Shown piece after piece: positions 8,930 to 17,190 of a stretch of DNA of 64,000 bases. A program made the translations under genes and the position numbers. The notes below the pieces were generated by a model. The model was given only the letters and a program-made list of their open reading frames with translations, made no database searches and was not told the DNA's origin. Source of the stretch: a bacterium. GTDB lineage: Bacteria; Bdellovibrionota; UBA1018. Location: positions 62,001 to 126,000 of the forward strand of contig JAIEMT010000017.1 of NCBI GenBank assembly GCA_019751945.1. The letters are read 5' to 3'. Numbering within the stretch: the stretch's first letter is position 1; every line of letters begins with the position of its first letter.

Positions 8930-9795
8930 ATCTCGAATTGAAGCTGTATTTCCGGATGGATCGCGAGTTTTCTCTCGAAGACTCGCGGTCCAATATCCGC
9001 AGTAGGATCTAAGACATCCGCCCAGCCCGAAACAATATCTGAAGCCGAAGTCGTTTCTAGCGCTAAGAAGGTTCCAGAAACTCCGATTTGGAAAAATCCC
9101 CCGCGCCATTTTTTATAGAGTGAAATCCCCGTATGAAAGTACGGAATCGGATAGTTCACACCTAGCATTCCCGCCTCGAACATCAGTCCATCTCGGCTTG
9201 TGAAAGAGACTTCGTGAAGGGAGCTCAATGAAATCGTTTTCATGTCGGTCGAATTGCTAATCATACGAAGCGAAAAAGGCGTGTTTGCATTCATGAAGTA
9301 TTGATAGCCGGCCGTGAGATGCATCGTGTACTGCGAACTGAACTGGTGAGTCACCGTTAGCCGAGTCATGGTCGACTCTTGGTTATAGGTGTTGAAAAAA
9401 TACGGAAACGTCTTGAAGTAATCAAACTCCAAGCTCACTCGCTGAATGGCTTCATTGTTAGTATCGAAACCGAAGCGCGATATAACACAGGGCATGTTGT
9501 ATTGGGTGATCATCCACGGGCTGGTGCCGAGGGTCCAATTGTCACCGATGCCGAGGGCAAGAGCATAGCTGCCCGCACTCACTTCGCCCCCCTCCAGCGT
9601 GTAAGAGGTGGGTGACAGATTGTGTCCGAACAAACGGGGAAGTGACTTCCCCGGCGAATAACCCGAGCTTTCGATAACAAACTCATTCCGATTGTCAGGA
9701 TCAATAATCCCGTCAATCGATGCCCAAACCGTTATTGAATTTGTGATTAAAAGTAAGAGTAACCCCGAAAAACCAGCCTTGGTTCTAATTCTCAT
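8926..9795 (-). CDS. Exported protein, outer-membrane beta-barrel-like
   Basis: A 289-residue protein with a hydrophobic N-terminal signal (FSGLLLLLITNSITVWA). The rest alternates polar and aromatic residues (WTLGTSPWMITQYNMP, MHLTAGYQYFMN, GFFQIGVSGTF) and ends in IQLQFEI, typical of outer-membrane barrel strands. I find no named family. Its stop overlaps that of the redoxin gene on the other strand. It is followed upstream by a 114-base gap before the phosphatase gene end. Confidence 0.55.
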   Translation of the reverse strand: MRIRTKAGFSGLLLLLITNSITVWASIDGIIDPDNRNEFVIESSGYSPGKSLPRLFGHNLSPTSYTLEGGEVSAGSYALALGIGDNWTLGTSPWMITQYNMPCVISRFGFDTNNEAIQRVSLEFDYFKTFPYFFNTYNQESTMTRLTVTHQFSSQYTMHLTAGYQYFMNANTPFSLRMISNSTDMKTISLSSLHEVSFTSRDGLMFEAGMLGVNYPIPYFHTGISLYKKWRGGFFQIGVSGTFLALETTSASDIVSGWADVLDPTADIGPRVFERKLAIHPEIQLQFEI

Positions 9796-9909
9796 CCCCC
9801 GAGTTCCTCCATGAACTCAACTGAATAAAATCGTAACACCACGCTTAAAAAAAGCGCAAATCTAATATAGTGACTTTAGATAATAAATTGAAAAGACAGG
9901 GAAAAGTAT

Positions 9910-10926
9910 CTAGCGTTTTGTTGTACTAGGAACGCGCATTTTGACCTGTGCCGGGAATTTAGTCTCCTCGAGGTGAACCAACGTTCCGTCGATTTGGTAG
10001 AGCAGCATGGAAACGTCGGGTGTGCTCCCTAGCCAATCGATCTTGAGCATGCCGAAATTTCGATAAGGATAGAACGGTCCTACTCGGTAAGCATTTTTCT
10101 GATTCCACTTAAACGGCGTGGCATGGGTGAGGCCACTCGATGTGAACTCATACACGGGTCCGTTGTGTCCCGGTAAGTTCACTTCCATCATTTCACCAAA
10201 ATGACGATCGCCACTCAGTATAATGATGTCGTTCGGCGATCGGGTGATGAGGTCTAAAATTCTGGTGCGAGACTTGGGAACATCGTTCCAGACCTCTCCG
10301 CCATCTTGATACGGAAGGATCTGGCTGCTGGAAACGAGGAGCAGCAATTCTGCTTCGCGAGAGGCCAGTTCTCCTTCGAGCCATTTCCACTGCGCGTCGC
10401 CCAACATATCGATTGGCTCGTCGCGGAAGTAGCGGAGATCTAAGAGTACTACTTTTACTCGCTGTCCTGGCGGCCCGATGAGGTAAGAAGCGTAAACGCC
10501 TTCCTGCTGGCGGCGGGGACTGGCGGCCGGTTCGCCTAAGAAATCGAGCAAGAGCTCTTGGCTTTCAATCTTATACGGAGAGTTCTTGTCGGAGTCATTG
10601 CCGTAGAAGTCGTGGTCGTCCCAAGTTCCAAGAATCGGAACTTTTTTGGCGAAGTCGGCGTAGTCGGGATCTGCCTTAAGATAGTCGTATTCGTTGCCAC
10701 GCCAGCGCGGATTCATTCCGTCGGCATAAATAATGTCGCCGTTCCAAATCCACAGATCCGGTCTTTGTTGTTCGATGATTTTCCAGAAGGATTGGTCTTT
10801 GCGCTGCATGCTGCAGGATCCAAAACCAATGAAAGAAAGAGGGGACTGTAGGTCTTTGCTCTCCAGGGGCCTCGCATCTGCTGCGAAACCCCAAAAAATA
10901 CACAGAGCCAAAATAATTTTTTTCAC
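9910..10926 (-). CDS. PhoD-like secreted metallophosphoesterase
   Basis: A 338-residue protein with a signal peptide (KKIILALCIFWGFAADA). PhoD-type metal and substrate motifs are visible: FGSCSMQ, WNGDIIYAD, GTWDDHDFYGNDSD, SSSQILP and ILSGDRHFGEM. Alkaline phosphatase D enzymes are periplasmic or extracellular Ca/Fe-dependent phosphodiesterases that release phosphate from organic esters. It is downstream of the 10968-11759 gene on the same strand (41 bases), so the two may be co-transcribed. Confidence 0.85.
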   Translation of the reverse strand: MKKIILALCIFWGFAADARPLESKDLQSPLSFIGFGSCSMQRKDQSFWKIIEQQRPDLWIWNGDIIYADGMNPRWRGNEYDYLKADPDYADFAKKVPILGTWDDHDFYGNDSDKNSPYKIESQELLLDFLGEPAASPRRQQEGVYASYLIGPPGQRVKVVLLDLRYFRDEPIDMLGDAQWKWLEGELASREAELLLLVSSSQILPYQDGGEVWNDVPKSRTRILDLITRSPNDIIILSGDRHFGEMMEVNLPGHNGPVYEFTSSGLTHATPFKWNQKNAYRVGPFYPYRNFGMLKIDWLGSTPDVSMLLYQIDGTLVHLEETKFPAQVKMRVPSTTKR

Positions 10927-10967
10927 CTACAGTCCCCCCGAAATCGGGACTGGTAATACCTTAAGAC

Positions 10968-11759
10968 TTAGCGACTTCCAAGTCTGCTGAGAGCCTGAAG
11001 CAGATCTTCTTTTCGAATATAAATCAGGTCAGCATCTGACACGCTGAATCGTGACCAGCGCATATTGGCTTGGTTGGCCTTATTGTAAATATAGTCGGCC
11101 AAGCGTGGAGCCAGGGTGTGGCCAGCAACCGTTTTGAGTAAGCCCGAGATGTTGCCGCAAGTTCCATCACCGCCCATGATGTCAGCGCCGGTGTAGTAGA
11201 TGCACACCCCGTACGAAACCCAGTAAACCGAGATCTCCGTGAAAGGAATGAAGTGCTTGCGATATTCATTGAGGTCCCAAGTTTGACCCGACTTCTTGTC
11301 ACCGCTCGGACTGAAAACCACCGGGATGGCAAAGTTCATCGTATTGATGTCTGCCAAGATCGGGAACTGATCGATGATTGGGCCAGCGTTTGCACGAAGC
11401 ATGTCGTAGGTGTGCTCCAACCATTTCGAAAGGGGTTCGTGATCGCCAACATCAAAAGCATGCAGGTTGCCCGAAGCAACAACGCGACGATAATGGCTAT
11501 TCCAATCTGCTTGGAGTTTTTGAGCCAGGTCTGCGTGGCCATTTTGAGCGAGCATTTCAGCGCCCACTGCCAACATGTTGTTGAGTGCGAGTTCGGCAGT
11601 CGATCCAAACTTCATGTTTGAAAGATCGGTGACGAGACGGTCGCGAGAATGAAGAGCTTCTTGTGCTGCTTGTGAAAGACCAGCGTTAGCTGACGTACTG
11701 GACAATCCCAGCGCCAGAGCGATGATCGAGAACAGCTTTACGCATGAATTCCGTTTCAT
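10968..11759 (-). CDS. Secreted protein of unknown function
   Basis: A 263-residue protein with a signal peptide ending SSTSANA (about residue 26). The mature region is helical near the start (AAQEALHSRDRLVTDLSNM) and then carries PFTEISVYWVSYGVCIYY and MGGDGTCGNISG, with a Cys pair that could form a disulfide. No family was recognised. It precedes the PhoD-like gene on the same strand. A 19-bp perfect palindrome lies 40 bases upstream of its start (11800-11818), suggesting operator control. Confidence 0.6.
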   Translation of the reverse strand: MKRNSCVKLFSIIALALGLSSTSANAGLSQAAQEALHSRDRLVTDLSNMKFGSTAELALNNMLAVGAEMLAQNGHADLAQKLQADWNSHYRRVVASGNLHAFDVGDHEPLSKWLEHTYDMLRANAGPIIDQFPILADINTMNFAIPVVFSPSGDKKSGQTWDLNEYRKHFIPFTEISVYWVSYGVCIYYTGADIMGGDGTCGNISGLLKTVAGHTLAPRLADYIYNKANQANMRWSRFSVSDADLIYIRKEDLLQALSRLGSR

Positions 11760-11799
11760 GTGATTACCCCCTTGAGGTCTGAACTGCTTGATTGGTGTT

Positions 11800-11818
11800 A
11801 TAGGAATTTTATTCCTAT
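11800..11818. promoter_or_regulatory. 19-bp perfect palindrome, candidate operator
   Basis: ATAGGAAT-TTT-ATTCCTAT has 8-bp arms and a 3-base centre. It lies in the divergent gap between the secreted protein gene (start 11759, minus) and mltA (start 11945, plus). The position, 41 bases upstream of the minus-strand start, suits a repressor site. No regulator gene is adjacent. Confidence 0.45.
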
Positions 11819-11910
11819 TTCACTGAGCAGATCAAGTTTATCGGGAGCGATAGATTTTTGACGAATGAGAGGCATAGCCGAACCTGTTTTTTTTGCCGTT
11901 CGTAGCGATG

Positions 11911-11916
11911 TATAAT
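11911..11916 (+). promoter_or_regulatory. Candidate -10 box for mltA
   Basis: A perfect TATAAT lies 28 bases upstream of the GTG start of mltA. No good -35 hexamer is seen at 16-18 bases; only a T-run is present, so this is a moderate call. Confidence 0.4.
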
Positions 11917-11944
11917 TTAGGTGAGAAAGGATTTTTTCAGCTAA

Positions 11945-13150
11945 GTGAAAATGCTCAGAATTTTTTGTATCTCACTGATTCCATTTATTTTGTTTAATTC
12001 CTGTGCTCGCGCGCCATTGAAATCTGAGAACGCGCTTCAGTCTGCTTCAGCTCCAGAGCTACGAGATGATCTCGATTTAGAAGCATTGTTTCGTGCAGTA
12101 GATGATCAGATTCGTTTTATCGAATCTCGCCCAGCTGAAAGTTATGCCAGCTTCAAATTCGGAACGAGAATTGTTCCTCGCGTGAAATACCTACAGTCAT
12201 TAAAAGAGTTTTCGGCTCAAGGAAGAGCTTCGAAGACTCGTGAAGAATTTTTTAGCTGGGTTCAAGACCGATTTGATTTCTACGAAGTCTACGGTCAGGA
12301 GTCCAATGGGTCGAGCGGAGAAATATTCCTAACTTCTTACTTTGAACCTCGCGTAAGAGGTTCTCTTAAACGAACTCGGGAGTTTACCCGGCCAGTCTAC
12401 CGAAAGCCTGCTGACCTCTACTCCCTCGACCTTTCTAATTTCGATGGAAAGTTCAAAGGTGAAAGAGTTCTTCGCGCCAGGAAAGATGAAGAAAAGCGAG
12501 CCTTAGTTCCTTACTTCACGCGAGAAGATATCGATGAAAAATGGGCGTTAAAGGGCCGAGGGCTGGAAATTTGCTGGATGGATCCCCTGGATGCTTTTCT
12601 CATTCAAACACAGGGTTCGGGTACGATTGAGGTTGGAAAAGGAAAGGCCATTCGAATTCATTACGCAGATAAGAATGGGTTGACCTATGAATCGATAGGA
12701 AAGTTTTTGCGCCATCGCATTCCTTCTGAGCAGATGAATCTCCCAGGAATTGAAGCCGTTCTGAAAAGTCTCCCCACTTTGGAACAGCAGAAGGTTCTGA
12801 GCATGAATCCCAGTTACGTTTTCTTTGAGGAAACTCATGAAAGTTCTCTGACCAAGATGGGTATACCCGCGACCGATGGCAGAACGATTGCCACCGATGG
12901 AAAATACTTTCCAAAAGGGGGCTTGGCTTTCCTCACATTCGAAAAACCCGTTTTCGCTTCCGACGACGCAGTTCAACCCAGCGGTTCTGAAAAAGTGGGG
13001 CGCTTTGTCTTAGATCAAGATGTCGGAGGTGCTATTACGGGGGGAGGTCGAGCGGATCTCTTTTGGGGTCGCGGGAAAGACGCGAAACGCTACGCTGGCG
13101 TCATTAAAGGCAAGGGTACTCTTCACTACCTTGTTCCCAAGGAGCGATAG
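11945..13150 (+). CDS. mltA: Membrane-bound lytic murein transglycosylase A
   Basis: A 401-residue lipoprotein (IFCISLIPFILFNSC, Cys 20). The MltA core includes FLTSYFEPRVRGSLKRT, IQTQGSGTIEVGKGKAIRIHY and the C-terminal 3D domain DVGGAITGGGRADLFWGRG with the three conserved Asp. MltA cleaves the beta-1,4 bond of peptidoglycan to give 1,6-anhydro-muropeptides at the outer membrane. The GTG start at 11945 is used because it gives the full lipoprotein signal; ATG 11951 would also fit. It is followed after 63 bases by a small gene and the receiver-TPR gene. Confidence 0.93.
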   Translation: MKMLRIFCISLIPFILFNSCARAPLKSENALQSASAPELRDDLDLEALFRAVDDQIRFIESRPAESYASFKFGTRIVPRVKYLQSLKEFSAQGRASKTREEFFSWVQDRFDFYEVYGQESNGSSGEIFLTSYFEPRVRGSLKRTREFTRPVYRKPADLYSLDLSNFDGKFKGERVLRARKDEEKRALVPYFTREDIDEKWALKGRGLEICWMDPLDAFLIQTQGSGTIEVGKGKAIRIHYADKNGLTYESIGKFLRHRIPSEQMNLPGIEAVLKSLPTLEQQKVLSMNPSYVFFEETHESSLTKMGIPATDGRTIATDGKYFPKGGLAFLTFEKPVFASDDAVQPSGSEKVGRFVLDQDVGGAITGGGRADLFWGRGKDAKRYAGVIKGKGTLHYLVPKER

Positions 13151-13213
13151 TTTTTTGACTGGATACATCTTGCCGTCTGGTCGTCATGCAGCACACCGGC
13201 TAAAATTGTAAGG

Positions 13214-13651
13214 ATGATACCGGGTCTTTTAGAGAACAATAATCTCTTTCCTCTCAGCTCAGACGACTTCAAATCTATTGAGATGAAGACGACGTTCGTG
13301 AACACGACTTCTCGGACGAGTCCCCCGAAAGGGTCCGAGCACGATCCCGTGGTTGTGCAGCTTTCTGACCGCTCTTTTGCCTTGGAGGTTCCGGCAAAAA
13401 CCTGCGCTGGCGGTCATAACTTAATGATCACCATCGAACTCAAGAACGTGAACCGCGAAGACTTTTCTAAGAAAGTTCGCTTTGTTTGCACGGCAAAGGT
13501 AGTGAGCATGCTGCCCCTCCCAAAGGATCGGGAGAGAATTATCGTGAATCTCATGCAGTTCGATGAAAAAAGTTGGAATGATTTTCGAGAGGTTTTTGAG
13601 GCCCGACAGAAAGAGATCAATCAGTTCTTGGAAGCCTGTAAAGGTTTCTAG
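13214..13651 (+). CDS. Small cytoplasmic protein, possibly PilZ-like
   Basis: A 145-residue protein starting at ATG 13214 after AAGG. It looks like a single beta-rich domain (RSFALEVPAKTCAGGHNLMI, RFVCTAKVVSMLPLP, IIVNLMQFDEKSWNDF). This resembles the layout of a PilZ-type regulatory domain, but the RxxxR and DxSxxG c-di-GMP motifs are not evident. It lies 12 bases upstream of the receiver-TPR gene and is almost certainly co-transcribed and functionally linked with it. The family assignment is tentative. Confidence 0.5.
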   Translation: MIPGLLENNNLFPLSSDDFKSIEMKTTFVNTTSRTSPPKGSEHDPVVVQLSDRSFALEVPAKTCAGGHNLMITIELKNVNREDFSKKVRFVCTAKVVSMLPLPKDRERIIVNLMQFDEKSWNDFREVFEARQKEINQFLEACKGF

Positions 13652-13663
13652 AGGAGAAAGTTC

Positions 13664-15034
13664 TTGAACGCTACGAGAAAGAAAGAGATGGAGGCAGAGA
13701 AGGAATTTGCCGCTTTTCTTTCGAAGAAGCGCATCCTGATTGCTGACACTCAGGCCGCCTCTCGCGTGGGACTTTCGCGGGCATTGATTGGATTGGGTGC
13801 TCGAGCTAACTTAGTTGTCACTGTCGACTCTTATGATGTGGCTCGGGAATTTTTAGGAATCCACAAACCCCATATTGTTTTTTGTGAATACGACCTCGGC
13901 CTGAACTGCGGATTGCAGCTACTGTCCTTGTTCCGAGAGGCCCGTCCTGATGAGAAGGATACGCTCTTTGTTTTAGTGACGGGAAATACCTCTCAGTCAG
14001 CAGTAGCCGAAGCTGCTGAAAAGGACGTCGACCTCTACATCCTAAAACCCTACAACGTCGATACGCTTCGACACGCGCTCAGTACTGCGGTGAAGGATAA
14101 ACTTGAGCCCACCGATTATGTGAAGACCATCCTAGAAGGAAAGCAGCTTCTCAGTGCTTCGAAACCGCACGAGGCGATGGCAGTCTTTGAGCGCGCCATG
14201 CAGATGAGTCCCAAGCCGACGCTCGCTTATTATTATTTGGGTGAAACCCATCGCGTAAATAAATCGGTCCAAATTGCGAAGATGAATTACTTGCGCGGCT
14301 TGGAATACAACATTCTTCATTATAAGTGCCTCACCGGTTTGTACGAGGCGTTGATGGAACAAGGGCAGACGAAAGAGGCCTATAATGTTCTTAAACGAAT
14401 TACTCGTTACTTTCCCGCAAACCCTACGCGTTTGAGTCAGGTCTTAAGACTCGCAGTAATGACCGGGGAGTATGAGGACATTGAACATTATTACGAGCAG
14501 TTTCTCAACGTGGAGAAAAAAAGCCCTGAGCTCGTTCGCCATATTTGTGCGGCTGTCATTGTGACAGCGAAATATTTACTAAAAAAAGGGGAGATCACTC
14601 GCGGGTTAAAACTTTTCCACGCCGCGGCCCTGACTGCCGGTACGCTTACTCAATTTTTAAGTGAAATTATTCTATCGCTGGTAGATATGAATTTTCCTGA
14701 GGAAGCGGAAAAGGTCTTAAAACGGTTTCCTCCCGAGCTCGAAAGTTCCCGTTTATATCGGGGCCTCGATTTATTGATTACTTCTAAGCTCAGTTCGCTT
14801 TCCCTCACGGTTTCCAAGGGACGGCAGCTCATTCGAGAAGGGGTCTATGACCCCCTCGTTTTCCGAGTAATCATTGAATCCTCCGCTCGCGCAGGTTTGA
14901 AGCATTCCGCAGAGGCCCTTGCCGATCGCGCGGCGAAGATCTGGCCGGATCGTAAAATGGAGTTCTCCGACCTCGCCACCCAGACAGAAACCGACCCCAG
15001 CTACGTGAAAAACGCCTCCAAATCCGCGGAATAA
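13664..15034 (+). CDS. Receiver-domain plus TPR protein with Glu in place of the phospho-acceptor Asp
   Basis: A 456-residue protein started by TTG 13664 behind a strong GAGGAGAAAG; ATG 13688 would shorten it by 8 residues. Residues 22-140 are a CheY-like receiver. The beta3 motif is IVFCEYDLGLNCG, where Glu 75 stands in the usual Asp position and Gly follows at +8. Thr 107 and Lys 128 (YILKP) are kept. Residues 150-450 are helical repeats of TPR type (ALAYYYLGETHRVNK, AYNVLKRITRYFP). A Glu at the acceptor site often mimics phosphorylation, so the domain may be constitutively on or a binding module. It follows the small PilZ-like gene and probably scaffolds a signalling complex. Confidence 0.8.
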   Translation: MNATRKKEMEAEKEFAAFLSKKRILIADTQAASRVGLSRALIGLGARANLVVTVDSYDVAREFLGIHKPHIVFCEYDLGLNCGLQLLSLFREARPDEKDTLFVLVTGNTSQSAVAEAAEKDVDLYILKPYNVDTLRHALSTAVKDKLEPTDYVKTILEGKQLLSASKPHEAMAVFERAMQMSPKPTLAYYYLGETHRVNKSVQIAKMNYLRGLEYNILHYKCLTGLYEALMEQGQTKEAYNVLKRITRYFPANPTRLSQVLRLAVMTGEYEDIEHYYEQFLNVEKKSPELVRHICAAVIVTAKYLLKKGEITRGLKLFHAAALTAGTLTQFLSEIILSLVDMNFPEEAEKVLKRFPPELESSRLYRGLDLLITSKLSSLSLTVSKGRQLIREGVYDPLVFRVIIESSARAGLKHSAEALADRAAKIWPDRKMEFSDLATQTETDPSYVKNASKSAE

Positions 15035-15083
15035 CGCTTCTTAATTCAGTCAAAACTGACACATAGGCGACGCAGTGCGTCCT

Positions 15084-15092
15084 TGTTATGAT
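15084..15092 (+). promoter_or_regulatory. Extended -10 promoter element for the small peptide gene
   Basis: TGTTATGAT matches the extended -10 consensus TGnTATnAT. A 13-bp palindrome, GACGCA-G-TGCGTC (15069-15081), lies just upstream in the -35 region. The short coding frame at 15131 begins 38 bases downstream. Confidence 0.4.
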
Positions 15093-15130
15093 TTAAGGGT
15101 AGTACGTATAACCCTGTAGGACGTAAGCAT

Positions 15131-15229
15131 ATGAAGTACATTCAAGAGATCGTTCCAGTTCCCAAAATGCTCGCATGGTGCATGGGAGTCAGCACTTTTC
15201 TGACTCTTATTCTCACGATCGCTCCGTAG
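15131..15229 (+). CDS. Possible 32-residue membrane peptide
   Basis: ATG 15131 follows TAGGACG at good spacing and opens 32 codons ending in TAG at 15227-15229. The product begins MKYIQEIVPVPK and then has a hydrophobic stretch (MLAWCMGVSTFLTLILTIAP) that could span a membrane once. A good extended -10 box lies upstream at 15084-15092. It sits between two convergent genes, so it would be an independent transcript. No family is known to me; the short length makes the call uncertain. Confidence 0.35.
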   Translation: MKYIQEIVPVPKMLAWCMGVSTFLTLILTIAP

Positions 15230-15236
15230 TCGCTGA

Positions 15237-16367
15237 TTAAACGCTGTCGAGGACTTTAGAAATCTGACGGGCTGCTGCTTCGGTTGCAGCCAAATCCTGG
15301 TGGAGATCAATCTCCATTTTCAGGGTGCGCGTCAGTATGTCAATCGACGGTAAGAACTCAGCTGCTGAATAATTCTGCTGACCTAGCAGAGAGGCCCACT
15401 TCCAACTCGCGTGTGCAGGCCGTGAGGTTGCCGGAATAAACGGTAGGCCTTCCGCGAGTAATTTTCTCACCGCAAAAGCCACCACTTCCGTGCTTGGAAA
15501 CAGGAGATGAAGTGAAGAAGCGCAGTCTCCCTTTTCATCATTTCCCACAATGACTTGAGCGCAATTATTTCCGCGCAGAATTTCCTTAAACAGATTCTTT
15601 CGAGATCGGAGGCCCTCTAAAATTCCTTCGAGGCGTTCGAGTTGGACGCGCATGATGGCGCCGGTGATTTCGGATACCCGCATAGACCCCCCCAGCGTGG
15701 TGACGGTGGAGGTGAGACTTTTCTTGGCAATGGGATTGAATTGAGCCGAGATGTCATGAGCGCGAAGTACCTTCTCTGCAGATTCTGTGGTTTTTGAAAC
15801 GACAATTCCTCCCTCTCCTGCGCCGATGTTTTTATTTTCGTTCAAAGAAAAGCAACCGTAGTCGCCCCAGGTGCCGAGGCGCTTGTTTCCATAACTGCCC
15901 CCGATTGCTTGAGCCACGTCTTCAATGACGAGTAAGGAATGCTTGCTTGCAAGGGTCGTGAGACCTTCCATGTCGGATGCCAGTCCGTCCATGTGAACGG
16001 GAATCAGGGCTTTCGTGCGTGGGGTAATTTTCGATGCCACTTCCTGGGGCGAAAGCCCGAGAGTTTCATCGACGTTGGCAATGACGGGTATGGCTCCTAC
16101 GTGTAAAACGGCAGCAGCTGTAGCTACAAAAGTGTAGGCGGGGAGAATCACTTCGTCTCCCTCAGAAACGCCCGCTGCTTCTAATGCCGCAATCAGGGCA
16201 TTCGTCCCGCTCGTTACCAAAAGAGCGTGGGAAGATCCGATGTGAGATGAGAATTCTTTTTCGAAAGTTTCGCATTCTCCAGAGCCATCGGCTTGGTAGC
16301 GAAGCAATTTCTTTTTTGCAAAAACTCGTCGGATGGCATCGATTTCTCTTTCGTCGATGGAATACAT
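15237..16367 (-). CDS. DegT/DnrJ/EryC1/StrS family PLP aminotransferase
   Basis: A 376-residue protein beginning MYSIDEREIDAIRRVFAKK at ATG 16367, two bases after the upstream radical SAM stop. An ATG at 16415 would add 16 non-homologous residues. Family motifs include VTSGTNALIAAL, EVILPAYTFVATAAAV, IEDVAQAIGGSYG and FSLNENKNIGAGEGG, whose Lys binds PLP. Members transaminate or dehydrate nucleotide-activated keto-sugars for surface glycans and antibiotics. Coupling to the SPASM radical SAM protein suggests that one acts on the other's product: rSAM dehydrogenases plus DegT enzymes do this in aminocyclitol formation. Confidence 0.88.
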   Translation of the reverse strand: MYSIDEREIDAIRRVFAKKKLLRYQADGSGECETFEKEFSSHIGSSHALLVTSGTNALIAALEAAGVSEGDEVILPAYTFVATAAAVLHVGAIPVIANVDETLGLSPQEVASKITPRTKALIPVHMDGLASDMEGLTTLASKHSLLVIEDVAQAIGGSYGNKRLGTWGDYGCFSLNENKNIGAGEGGIVVSKTTESAEKVLRAHDISAQFNPIAKKSLTSTVTTLGGSMRVSEITGAIMRVQLERLEGILEGLRSRKNLFKEILRGNNCAQVIVGNDEKGDCASSLHLLFPSTEVVAFAVRKLLAEGLPFIPATSRPAHASWKWASLLGQQNYSAAEFLPSIDILTRTLKMEIDLHQDLAATEAAARQISKVLDSV

Positions 16368-16369
16368 GA

Positions 16370-17128
16370 CTAGGCAAGCCTCGTTTCTGGAGGAAGGACT
16401 TCCGTTCGATTGCAATTCTTACACGGAGAATATTGGTGACGAAGCCCGCGTCGAAGATTTTTTCTAAAACCGATGTAGTTATCCTGATTCCAAATTTCGA
16501 GAAGCCGTTTTTCCTGAAGATTTCCCATGACCAGAGTTTCGTTGAAATCTTCAAAGCAGGGCAGAACATTTCCGTTCACGGTCACCGTCACAATAAACTC
16601 CGGAATGAAGCAAGGAGTCAGGGGAAGGCCCCCCGTTCCGATATTTTTTAGGAGTCCTCCACGATTGGTGAGGTGGAGAACGGTATGTCCTTGGTAGGTG
16701 ACCCTCTCTTTTTCTTCTGCACTTAGTCGAAGAAAAGTTTCCTCAAAAACATAATTCTTCTCGTTTTCATGACGTGTGACGACAAAGTGGGACACACCGG
16801 CTGAAATAAGATCTGTATAGATGCCGTGCGTTAGTTCTGTACCGTTCGTATAAACCTCAATAAAACTTTTGGGGAGATGCGTTCGAGTTTGTGAGACGAT
16901 CCAGCGGAAGTTGGAGTGGAGTAGCGGCTCATTGTAGAAGTTGTAAGAAATCCGGCCGGCAAATCCGAGATCCTGCAATTCTTTTAAAAGTTTCAAAAAG
17001 AGTTCTGGATTCATCTCTCCAGTGTTTTTTCTCTTTGCTACCGAATTGGGACAGTAAGAACAGCGGCGATTGCAGTAGTGGTTAATTTCGATTTCAACTG
17101 CTGAGAAGAGCGGTTCCCCGTGCGCCAT
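16370..17128 (-). CDS. Short radical SAM/SPASM protein (copy 1)
   Basis: A 252-residue protein with the SAM/4Fe-4S motif CNRRCSYC (Cys 19, 23, 26) and Cys-rich SPASM-type motifs further on: TPCFIPEF, LPCFEDF and CKNCNR. Many SPASM enzymes have two extra clusters and act on peptides or small carbinols such as amino sugars. It is very similar in layout to the protein at 34358-35098, sharing YNEPL, EIEIN, VTRH, LTNRGG, PCFIPE and GNVLPC/GNVIPC. That suggests a duplication. It leads directly into the DegT aminotransferase gene, so a dehydrogenase plus aminotransferase pair acting on a sugar or cyclitol is plausible but unproven. Confidence 0.85.
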   Translation of the reverse strand: MAHGEPLFSAVEIEINHYCNRRCSYCPNSVAKRKNTGEMNPELFLKLLKELQDLGFAGRISYNFYNEPLLHSNFRWIVSQTRTHLPKSFIEVYTNGTELTHGIYTDLISAGVSHFVVTRHENEKNYVFEETFLRLSAEEKERVTYQGHTVLHLTNRGGLLKNIGTGGLPLTPCFIPEFIVTVTVNGNVLPCFEDFNETLVMGNLQEKRLLEIWNQDNYIGFRKNLRRGLRHQYSPCKNCNRTEVLPPETRLA

Positions 17129-17190
17129 TTGGAGAATTCTTTTTACATGGAATTTGCTGAATTGTATATCAGTCTATTGGTGGTTATCGG

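Noticed and set aside
9842..9856. CGCTT and AAGCG around an A-run as a terminator
   Set aside because: The stem is only 5 bp and the A-run lies in the loop, with no T-run after it.
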